From: SZUA-36 sp963774415
GTDB lineage: Bacteria > Pseudomonadota > Gammaproteobacteria > Xanthomonadales > SZUA-36
Length of the DNA: 64,000 bases
NCBI GenBank assembly: GCA_963774415.1
Contig: CAVZEU010000004.1
Location: 382,181 to 446,180, forward strand
Direction: 5' to 3'
The position numbers and the translations under genes were made by a program. The notes under the pieces are model-generated. The model was not told the DNA's origin and did no database searches. It saw only the letters and a list, made by a program, of their open reading frames with translations. Of the stretch, positions 34,055 through 41,003 are shown in pieces (the first letter of the stretch is position 1; every line of letters begins with the position of its first letter).

Positions 34055-35384
34055 CGAACTGGAAAAGCCCAGGGTCGGAATCCTGGGCGCGGGCCGCGAA
34101 GGCCAGGCCGTCTGGCGCGGTATCCGCACCCGCTTTCCGCAAAAGCCGTTATGGCTGTTTGCAGAGAGCGCCATTCCCGCGGACTTCGCGGCGCGGCTGG
34201 ACCCGGCGCTTGACCAGTGTCATTGCGGCGCGTTCGAGCGTGAAAAGCTGCAACACTTCGATGTGCTGGTGCGCTCTGCCGGCGTCAGCCCCTACCGGCC
34301 GGAGCTTAAGGGGTTGCGGGACCACGGTGTCGTTTTCACCAGCGCCGGCAATATCTGGTTTGCGGAAAACCCCGCGGCCAGGACCATCTGCATCACTGGC
34401 ACCAAGGGCAAGAGCACGACCGCAGCGCTCGTCAGCCACCTGCTCGAAGCCGCCGGCCACAGCGTCAACCTGGCGGGCAATATCGGCCGCCCGATGCTGG
34501 ATTTTGCCGGCGCCGACACCGATTGGTGGGTCATCGAATTATCCAGTTACCAACTGTCCGACCTCGTTGCCGAACCCGAGGTTGCCGTGCTGCTGAATCT
34601 CAGTGACGAACACATCGACTGGCACGGCGGTCCCGGGCGTTATCGCGCCGACAAGTTGCGGCTTGCGGACATGGCCCGGAGCGGCCGCCTGATCGCCAAC
34701 TTCGCGGACACGGTTCTGACCAGCGCGCTGCGGCGCCGGCCCGGGACCGAGTGGTTCAATCGAGACGGCGGCTGGATGGCTTGCGCCGAAGGCGTCTCGT
34801 CGGGCGGCAGGCTGATCGAGGCTCCGCCGGCCCTCGGCGGCAGCCACAACCGGCACAACCTGGCGGCGGCGCTGAGCGTGATCGACGCCCTTGGCATCGA
34901 AGTGCCGCACCTGCAGCAGGCGGTATCCGCGTTCAAGGGCCTGCCGCACCGTTTGCAATTGCTGGGAGAGAAGGCCGGGATCCGCTACGTCGATGACAGC
35001 ATATCCACGACGCCGGTGTCGGTCATGGCGGCCCTCGACACCCTCGGGCGTGAGGACGTCGTGTTGCTGTTGGGGGGGCTGGACCGCGGGCTCGATTGGC
35101 GGGGTTTTGCCCGTGGCGCGGCCAAAGAGCCCCCTTACGCGATCATCACGATGCCGGATAACGGCCCGCTGATCAAAGCGCAGCTGGAAAGCGCCGGGGT
35201 GAAGCCGCCGGGCGGGCTGCATGCCGTGCCCGGTCTGGCGCAGGCGGTTGCGCTGGCGCGGGACCTGGTGCCGGCCCGAGGGTGCATTCTGCTGTCACCG
35301 GGCGCGCCGAGTTTTCCGCATTTTCGGGATTTTCAGCATCGCGGTGACGCCTTTGCGCAATGCGCCGGCATTGAAAAGACCTGA
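34044..35384 (+). CDS. murD2: UDP-MurNAc-L-alanine--L-glutamate ligase (MurD2)
   Basis: A 446-residue Mur ligase. The N-terminal RVGILGAGREGQAVW replaces the usual MurD Rossmann start, the ATP loop is ITGTKGKSTTAALV, and YVDDSISTTP stands where classical MurD has NDSKATNP. ELSSYQLSD and LLGGLDRGLDW are conserved. MurD2 enzymes add L-Glu rather than D-Glu to UDP-MurNAc-L-Ala in the cytoplasm, and MurL then inverts it. The ATG overlaps the murL stop by 11 bp, so translation is coupled. It closes the aspartokinase-murL-murD2 operon. Confidence 0.9.
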   Translation: MRFDELEKPRVGILGAGREGQAVWRGIRTRFPQKPLWLFAESAIPADFAARLDPALDQCHCGAFEREKLQHFDVLVRSAGVSPYRPELKGLRDHGVVFTSAGNIWFAENPAARTICITGTKGKSTTAALVSHLLEAAGHSVNLAGNIGRPMLDFAGADTDWWVIELSSYQLSDLVAEPEVAVLLNLSDEHIDWHGGPGRYRADKLRLADMARSGRLIANFADTVLTSALRRRPGTEWFNRDGGWMACAEGVSSGGRLIEAPPALGGSHNRHNLAAALSVIDALGIEVPHLQQAVSAFKGLPHRLQLLGEKAGIRYVDDSISTTPVSVMAALDTLGREDVVLLLGGLDRGLDWRGFARGAAKEPPYAIITMPDNGPLIKAQLESAGVKPPGGLHAVPGLAQAVALARDLVPARGCILLSPGAPSFPHFRDFQHRGDAFAQCAGIEKT

Positions 35385-35461
35385 GTGGCCCGCATATGAG
35401 GGTAAAAGCCCCTCTGCCAGCCTGTTTGTTTTGCCTGTGCTTTTCATCCGCCCATAAAAAA

Positions 35462-35535
35462 AGATCGCGGGAACAGGGATGAGGAGTGCATTTAGACCCT
35501 GTTGGCATGAGGGAGAGACCATTGTCCCGCGATCT
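35462..35535. repeat. long-range inverted repeat in the ppiB leader
   Basis: AGATCGCGGGA (35462-35472) pairs exactly with TCCCGCGATCT (35525-35535) across about 52 bases. It ends 68 bases before the cyclophilin ATG. The flanking sequence is AT-rich. It could form a leader stem-loop or mark an operator. Confidence 0.6.
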
Positions 35536-35603
35536 CTTGAAACCATAGACCGCGGCTTCGTGGGAAAAGTTTCAAATGTTTTTTAAAAAAATGGAGTTTT
35601 TTT

Positions 35604-36119
35604 ATGAGTGATTCATCCAACGGCATTCTGGCCGAAATCAAGACGAACAAGGGCAGCATAAATATTCGCCTCCACCCCGAAGTTGCGCCGGTCACGGTGG
35701 CGAACTTCGTCAATCTCGCCAGGCGCGGCTTTTACGACGGTCTTAATTTCCACCGCGTCATCGATAACTTCATGATCCAGGGTGGTTGCCCCAACGGTAC
35801 GGGCACCGGCGGGCCCGGTTACCGCTTCGAAGACGAATGCAACAGCGAATTGCGGCACGATGCGCCCGGCAAGTTGTCCATGGCCAATGCCGGCCCCGGC
35901 ACCAATGGCAGCCAGTTCTTCATCACCCATGTCGAAACCCCGTGGCTCGACGGTAAGCACACGGTCTTCGGCAGCGTGGTTTCGGCAGCGGACCAGGACG
36001 TCGTCAATGCCATTGCCGGCGGCGACGAGATCATTTCCGTCACCATCGACGGCGGCGATGAGTTGCTTGCCGAGCAGGCCGAGCGGGTGGCCGCATGGAA
36101 CCAGGTCCTGGATGCCTGA
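35604..36119 (+). CDS. ppiB: cytoplasmic cyclophilin-type peptidyl-prolyl isomerase
   Basis: A 171-residue cyclophilin with no signal peptide, so cytoplasmic (PpiB-like). Conserved active-site segments are FHRVIDNFMIQGG (catalytic Arg), GSQFFITHVETPWLDGKHTVFG and AMANAGPGTN-like SMANAGPGTNGSQFF. It speeds cis-trans isomerisation of X-Pro bonds. GGAG lies upstream of the ATG in an AT-rich leader with an inverted repeat. It is 220 bp downstream of murD2 and convergent with rnhB. The length is typical of the family. Confidence 0.95.
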   Translation: MSDSSNGILAEIKTNKGSINIRLHPEVAPVTVANFVNLARRGFYDGLNFHRVIDNFMIQGGCPNGTGTGGPGYRFEDECNSELRHDAPGKLSMANAGPGTNGSQFFITHVETPWLDGKHTVFGSVVSAADQDVVNAIAGGDEIISVTIDGGDELLAEQAERVAAWNQVLDA

Positions 36120-36300
36120 ACAGGCGGTTCGCGCTTGAGGCAATGCCCTGCCGCTAAATAAACGCCTTGCCCGCGCCAGCGGGGTCTTCCGTGGTGTTAC
36201 CGGTGGCGGTTGTCACAGGCGGCTGCCGCCTGATCGCGACCGGCGTACGCCCGGGCCGTCCGTGGCTGCTTGCAGGGCAATACCCGCGCTCTATAGATGA

Positions 36301-36909
36301 TCAAAGGCGCCGGGACGGGAGGGGCTGGGCGCAGGCCAGCAACCGTCGCACCGGCGCGAAGGATTTCCGGTGGATTGGACACGGACCAAGTGCGTTCAAA
36401 CGCTCGAGGTGGTAGGCGCTGGGATAGCCCTTGTGGCGGTCGAAACCATATTGCGGGTACTGGCGGTGCAGCGCCAGCATTGCGCGGTCACGATAGACCT
36501 TGGCCAGTACCGATGCCGCCGAAATCGACGCGACCAGGCGATCACCGCCAACGATGGTTTCGCTCTCGCAGGACAAAGCGGGTGCGCGGTTGCCGTCGAT
36601 CAGGGCCTTGGCGGGGAACGGATCGAGCCGGTCGACGGCCCTTTGCATACCGAGCAGGGTCGCCTGCAGTATGTTGAGCCGGTCAATGACCTCGACAGCC
36701 ACGAACTCGACCGCGAAGGCCCTCGCCTGGTCTTCGATCAGCGGGACCAGCGTTTCGCGTTTGGCGGCGCTCAGGCGCTTGGAATCGTCCAGCCAGGGCA
36801 GATCGAATTCATCGGGCAGGATCACGGCGGCGACGCAGACGGGTCCGGCCAGCGGCCCCCGCCCCGCCTCGTCGACACCGGCGACCCAGCGTTGCCTAAG
36901 CGCGCGCAT
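36301..36909 (-). CDS. rnhB: ribonuclease HII
   Basis: A 202-residue RNase HII that removes ribonucleotides from RNA/DNA hybrids. The metal site is visible: GVDEAGRGPLAGPV, LDDSKRLS, LIDGNRAP and ISAASVLAKVYRDRAM. ATG 36909 overlaps the lpxB 3' end by 14 bp; a longer frame to 36924 adds five residues only. It is the last gene of the essential minus-strand block, as in other Gammaproteobacteria, where dnaE often follows; here the neighbour is the convergent ppiB instead. Confidence 0.96.
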   Translation of the reverse strand: MRALRQRWVAGVDEAGRGPLAGPVCVAAVILPDEFDLPWLDDSKRLSAAKRETLVPLIEDQARAFAVEFVAVEVIDRLNILQATLLGMQRAVDRLDPFPAKALIDGNRAPALSCESETIVGGDRLVASISAASVLAKVYRDRAMLALHRQYPQYGFDRHKGYPSAYHLERLNALGPCPIHRKSFAPVRRLLACAQPLPSRRL

Positions 36910-38053
36910 CGAACCCCGTTCCAATCTGTTGCAGGACCGCCGCCGCGGCCTTGACGGCCGCGCCCGTTTGCAGCTGCCGCCTCAGGTCTTCGAACTGTGC
37001 GGCCAGCGACTCCCGGCGGGCGGGGTCATTCAGCCACCGTAAGGCCTCGTCCGCGATGCGCCCGGCGGTCATGTCCCGCTGCAGAAGCTCCGGCACCAGT
37101 GCCGTTTGCGCAAGGATGTTCGGCAGCGCCACGTAGCGTGTCCGCAGCAGGTTCAGGCGACGCACGAGCATGCCGGTCAGGCTGGATACGCGGTAACAAA
37201 CGACCATTGGGCGATTGATCAGCATGGCCTCGAGCGTGGCCGTGCCAGAGGCGCAAATCACCAAGTCCGCGGCAGCCATGACGGTTTCGCTGGCATCGGT
37301 GAGGATACGGGCATCGAGGCCGGTGTGCAGCGGCAACAGCCGTTGCAGCCGGTCCTTGATTTCGTTGCTGGCCGCGGCCAGCAGGAAGCGGCTGCCGGGG
37401 TGAGCGGCCGCCACCGATTCGGCCGCGGCCAGCATCGCTGGTGCGAGTTTGTTGACTTCCTGCAGGCGGCTGCCCGGGAGAATGGCGATGACGGGCCCGC
37501 CGGCGGCGATCCCAAGCTTTGCACGCGCGCCGCCGCTGTCGGGGCAGGCGTCCAGGCGGTCGGCCAGCGGGTGACCGGTGAAGTCGGCGTTGACCCGGAA
37601 ACCTTCGTAACAGCGGGGTTCGAACGGAAACAGGCAGAGCACGCGGTCGGTCGAACGTTCGATGGTCCGGACCCTGCCGGGCCGCCAGGCCCAGACCGTT
37701 GGACTGACGTAATGCACCACGGGGATGCCTTCGCGTCTGAGCTTTCTTTCGACCGCCAGGTTGAAATCGGGTGCGTCGATGCCGACGAAGGCATCCGGCC
37801 GCAGCGACAGCAGCCGCTCGACCAGTTGCCGTCTCAGGCGCAGCAGGCGGGGCAGGTGCCGGACAACCTCCGACAGTCCCATGACCGACAACGCGGCGCA
37901 GTCCCACCAGGCGTCGAGCCCGGCGGCCCGCATGTTCGGCCCGCCGATACCGACGAAGCGGACCGCCGGCTGTAACTGCCGGATCGCCCGCATCAGTGCG
38001 GCGCCCAGGTGATCGCCCGATGCTTCCGCAGCTGCCAGGGCGATTACGGTCAT
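36896..38053 (-). CDS. lpxB: lipid-A-disaccharide synthase
   Basis: A 385-residue GT19 enzyme that joins lipid X to UDP-2,3-diacylglucosamine at the inner membrane. Characteristic segments are AAEASGDHLGAAL at the N-terminus, FVGIDAPDFNL, YVSPTVWAWRPGR, LPGSRLQEVNKL and ASGTATLEAML. Length and order fit the family. The ATG overlaps the lpxA stop by one base, and the 3' end overlaps rnhB. Confidence 0.97.
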   Translation of the reverse strand: MTVIALAAAEASGDHLGAALMRAIRQLQPAVRFVGIGGPNMRAAGLDAWWDCAALSVMGLSEVVRHLPRLLRLRRQLVERLLSLRPDAFVGIDAPDFNLAVERKLRREGIPVVHYVSPTVWAWRPGRVRTIERSTDRVLCLFPFEPRCYEGFRVNADFTGHPLADRLDACPDSGGARAKLGIAAGGPVIAILPGSRLQEVNKLAPAMLAAAESVAAAHPGSRFLLAAASNEIKDRLQRLLPLHTGLDARILTDASETVMAAADLVICASGTATLEAMLINRPMVVCYRVSSLTGMLVRRLNLLRTRYVALPNILAQTALVPELLQRDMTAGRIADEALRWLNDPARRESLAAQFEDLRRQLQTGAAVKAAAAVLQQIGTGFDARA

Positions 38054-38823
38054 TACCGGATAATGCTGCGTTCGGACATTTCCAGGAAATCGATCAGGGT
38101 CCGGATTTCGGCTGAAGAAGCGGCCAGCGCCTGCAATTCCTGCTTGGCTTTTTCCAGCGGCGAGCCTTCGCGGTAGAGAATTTTGTAGGCCCGCCGGATC
38201 AGGTTGATTTGCTCGGTGCTGTAGCCCCGTCTTTTCAGCCCTTCCGAATTGACGCCCCTGGCCCGGGCCTTTTCCCCGGAAACGGTGACGAAGGGGGGGA
38301 TGCTCTGGTTGACGTGGCTGGCGAAAGACGTGAAGCTGTGCTCGCCGACGTCGCAGAATTGGTGAATCAGTGCGTAGCCGCCCAGGATCGCGTAGTCTCC
38401 GACCCGCACGTGACCCGCCAGCGACGCATTGTTGGCCATGATGATGTTGTCGCCGAGTTGACAGTCGTGCGCGACGTGTACGCAGGCCATGATCCAGTTG
38501 TTGTTGCCGATCCTCGTGACCCCGCCGCCCTGCACCGTGCCGCGATTGAAAGTGCAGTATTCGCGGATGTAGTTGTCGTCGCCGATGACCAGCTCCGTGT
38601 CTTCACCGCGGTACTTCATGTCCTGGGGTTCTTCGCCCAGCGAGGCGAACTGGAAGATGCGGTTGCGCTTGCCGATCGCCGTGCGCCCGGTCAGCACGAC
38701 GTGGGGCCCGATCCAGCTGCCGCTTTCGATGCGCACGTTGGGGCCGATGATCGAATAGGCGCCGACGCTGACGTCGTCGGCCAGTTCTGCCTTGGGATCG
38801 ACCAATGCACTGGGGTGAATCAT
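38053..38823 (-). CDS. lpxA: acyl-ACP--UDP-GlcNAc O-acyltransferase
   Basis: A 256-residue left-handed beta-helix acyltransferase catalysing the first step of lipid A synthesis. It shows the hexapeptide repeats (ISVGAYSIIGPNVRIESGSWIGPHV-type pattern) and the catalytic His region MACVHVAHDCQLGDN with NNASLAGHV. The C-terminal helical domain (RRAYKILYREGSPLEKAKQEL) binds ACP. It lies between fabZ and lpxB, the conserved order, and overlaps lpxB by one base. Confidence 0.97.
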   Translation of the reverse strand: MIHPSALVDPKAELADDVSVGAYSIIGPNVRIESGSWIGPHVVLTGRTAIGKRNRIFQFASLGEEPQDMKYRGEDTELVIGDDNYIREYCTFNRGTVQGGGVTRIGNNNWIMACVHVAHDCQLGDNIIMANNASLAGHVRVGDYAILGGYALIHQFCDVGEHSFTSFASHVNQSIPPFVTVSGEKARARGVNSEGLKRRGYSTEQINLIRRAYKILYREGSPLEKAKQELQALAASSAEIRTLIDFLEMSERSIIR

Positions 38824-38857
38824 GTCTCGGGCGGTATCCGCATCGTGTCAGAAGGCC

Positions 38858-39316
38858 CTAGCCCCGCGTGCTGACGATGTCACAGCTGGCGGTTTTTTGG
38901 CCGTCCACGGTCGTGATGCATTCGTAGAAACCCATGTTGCGCAACACCCGCTTTTGCGTGATGTGCATCAGCAGCTGGTCGCCCGGGACGACGACACGCG
39001 AAAACTTGGCCTTGTCAATCTTGACCAGGTAGTTGGTGCCGCCCTTGCGCAATGACGCCACGTTCAGGCAGGCGAGGATGCCGCTGGCCTGGGCCATGGC
39101 TTCCAGTACCAGAACGCCGGGCATGACCGGCTTGTCCGGAAAATGACCGGTGAAGAACGGTTCGTTGGCCGTGACGTTTTTGATCGCGGTCAGCGTTATT
39201 TCCGGCTCCAGGGTGTAAGAAACGACCCGGTCGACCAGCAGGAAGGGGTACCGGTGCGGCAGTATTTCCCGGATTTCGTTGACCCCCATCGGCGTTGTGA
39301 ATGTTTTGTCTGTCAT
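38858..39316 (-). CDS. fabZ: 3-hydroxyacyl-ACP dehydratase
   Basis: A 152-residue hot-dog-fold dehydratase of the type II fatty acid pathway. It has LPHRYPFLLVDR and the catalytic segment TGHFPDKPVMPGVLVLEAMAQ, with the active-site His and Glu. ATG 39316 gives the standard length; an upstream ATG at 39388 would extend into lpxD. It is 13 bp after lpxD and 35 bp before lpxA. Grouping with lpx genes balances hydroxyacyl-ACP use between lipid A and membrane lipid. Confidence 0.97.
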   Translation of the reverse strand: MTDKTFTTPMGVNEIREILPHRYPFLLVDRVVSYTLEPEITLTAIKNVTANEPFFTGHFPDKPVMPGVLVLEAMAQASGILACLNVASLRKGGTNYLVKIDKAKFSRVVVPGDQLLMHITQKRVLRNMGFYECITTVDGQKTASCDIVSTRG

Positions 39317-39329
39317 TGCACCATGTCTG

Positions 39330-40376
39330 TCATTTTTTCTCACCGGGCGTTGCTTCCGGCCGGTTCCTGTTTTCCAGTTTGAAAACACGTTGGACCAGCC
39401 TGTCCAGTTTTCGCAAATGGATGAGTATGCGCTGCCACTCCCTGGCCGGCACGGCCGGCAGCGCCGCGCTCCACACCGTGCCCGGTTCGTCGATCGACCG
39501 GGTTACCACGCTGTTGAAGTTCACGGTCGTGTGATCGGCAATGCTGATGTGCCCGACCGTTCCCGCCCGGCCTGCGAACCTGCAGTACTTGCCGATCCGG
39601 GTGCTCCCCGATATGCCCACGCACCCCGCCATGGCCGTATGGGCGCCGATACGCACATTATGACCAATCTGTATCTGGTTATCGAGCCTGACGTCTGCTT
39701 CGAGAACCGTGTTGCCGAGTGCGCCCCGGTCAATGGTCGTGTTGGCCCCGATCTCGCAATCGTCACCGATTTCGACGGAACCGATTTGCGCGATTTTTTG
39801 CCAATGATCCTCGTCGAAGGCGAGGCCGAATCCGTCTGCGCCAATCACGGCGCCGGGGTGCACGACGGTCCGTCGGCCGATCACGACACCTTCGCAGAGT
39901 GTCACATTGGCCACCAGCCGGCAATCCGGGCCGAGTCTGCAATCAGCCTCCAGGACGCAGCCGGGCCCGATACTGCAACCATCGCCGATGACGCAGCCGG
40001 GCCCGATGACCGCGTTGGCGCCAACGCCGACGTCGTGCCCGAGCCGGGCGTCCGGGTCTATGCTGGCGCTGTCGTCTATCCCTGGCACCGGCCCGCGCCG
40101 GCTGTCGAACAGGGCGGAAATTTTCGCGTAGCTGAGATACGGGTTCTGGCTAAGCAGGCAGTTGCCCTTGTAGCTTTCGGCGTCACTGGCGCTCAGGATC
40201 ACAGCGGCGGCGCGCGTACCGGCCAGTTGACCGCGGTAGGCGGGATTGGAGAGGAAACTGATCTGCGTCGGCGTTGCGTCCCCGAGTCCGGCGATGCCGT
40301 CGATTCGGCAGTCGCCGTCGCCGAGGTAGCGGAGGTCGGATAATTCAGCCAGTTCAGAGAGTTTCAGTACGGGCAT
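39330..40376 (-). CDS. lpxD: UDP-3-O-acylglucosamine N-acyltransferase
   Basis: About 348 residues. The N-terminal uridine-binding domain (LKLSELAELSDLRYLGDGD, SFLSNPAYRGQL) is followed by hexapeptide repeats (VIGPGCVIGDGCSIGPGCVL) and the conserved ADGFGLAFD, NTTIDRGAL and LDNQIQIGHNVRIG segments with the catalytic His. It adds the N-linked hydroxyacyl chain in lipid A synthesis. ATG 40376 gives the usual length and lies 20 bp after the skp stop; ATG 40430 lies within skp. Confidence 0.96.
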   Translation of the reverse strand: MPVLKLSELAELSDLRYLGDGDCRIDGIAGLGDATPTQISFLSNPAYRGQLAGTRAAAVILSASDAESYKGNCLLSQNPYLSYAKISALFDSRRGPVPGIDDSASIDPDARLGHDVGVGANAVIGPGCVIGDGCSIGPGCVLEADCRLGPDCRLVANVTLCEGVVIGRRTVVHPGAVIGADGFGLAFDEDHWQKIAQIGSVEIGDDCEIGANTTIDRGALGNTVLEADVRLDNQIQIGHNVRIGAHTAMAGCVGISGSTRIGKYCRFAGRAGTVGHISIADHTTVNFNSVVTRSIDEPGTVWSAALPAVPAREWQRILIHLRKLDRLVQRVFKLENRNRPEATPGEKK

Positions 40377-40395
40377 CCCGGGCGAACTTTTCGGG

Positions 40396-40920
40396 TCAGC
40401 GCTGTGAGCTTTCCCGTTGGTCCGCTTCATATTCCTGCTGGAGCTGGTCGAGGATCAACTGGGTGATATCCAGGGAGGGGTCAGCGTAAATCACGGGGCT
40501 CGAGAGTATCAGGTCATAACCATTGTCATGGGCGATCCGCTCAACCGCCTGGTTTATCTGTTCCTCCAGTTTCTGGACTTCTTCCGTTCGGCGGAAAGAC
40601 AATTCGTCCCTCAGGTCTTCCTTCTGCCGGTTGATATTGCGTCGTGTTTCCCTCAGCTCGCGCTCCAGTCGCGTCCGCGCAGCTTCCGCGATATCCCCTT
40701 TTTGCAGGCGTTCCTGCATGATTTTCATCTGCTTTTCCTGGAACTCGATGGCGTCGTTGCGCGGGCGGAACTCCAGGTCGAGCTGGTCGCGGCCGGCCAG
40801 CACCTGCGGCGCCCGGTCGAGGACGACCTTCATATCGACGTAGCCGATCCGCAACTGTTGCGCTGCCGCGGGACCGGCCACGAGCAGCAAAGCCATCAGC
40901 AATGTCGGTAAGCGGCGCAT
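40396..40920 (-). CDS. skp: periplasmic chaperone Skp/OmpH
   Basis: A 174-residue exported protein with a signal peptide (RRLPTLLMALLLVAGPAAAQ), IGYVDMKVVLDRAPQVLAG near the mature start, then long charged helices (RLQKGDIAEAARTRLERELRETRRNINRQKEDLRDEL) that form the tentacle coiled coils of the trimeric chaperone. It holds unfolded outer-membrane proteins in the periplasm. It lies between bamA and lpxD, as expected. Confidence 0.95.
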   Translation of the reverse strand: MRRLPTLLMALLLVAGPAAAQQLRIGYVDMKVVLDRAPQVLAGRDQLDLEFRPRNDAIEFQEKQMKIMQERLQKGDIAEAARTRLERELRETRRNINRQKEDLRDELSFRRTEEVQKLEEQINQAVERIAHDNGYDLILSSPVIYADPSLDITQLILDQLQQEYEADQRESSQR

Positions 40921-41003
40921 GATCTTCCAAATTGTACACCGACCCGGCCCCCGAACAAATAAATAGTCGTTTTTTTACAAGGACTAGGGCTGGTTGACAG
41001 ACC

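Noticed and set aside
36216..36232. CAGGCGGC/GCCGCCTG palindrome between ppiB and rnhB as a bidirectional terminator
   Set aside because: The loop would be one base and no T-tract follows on either strand.
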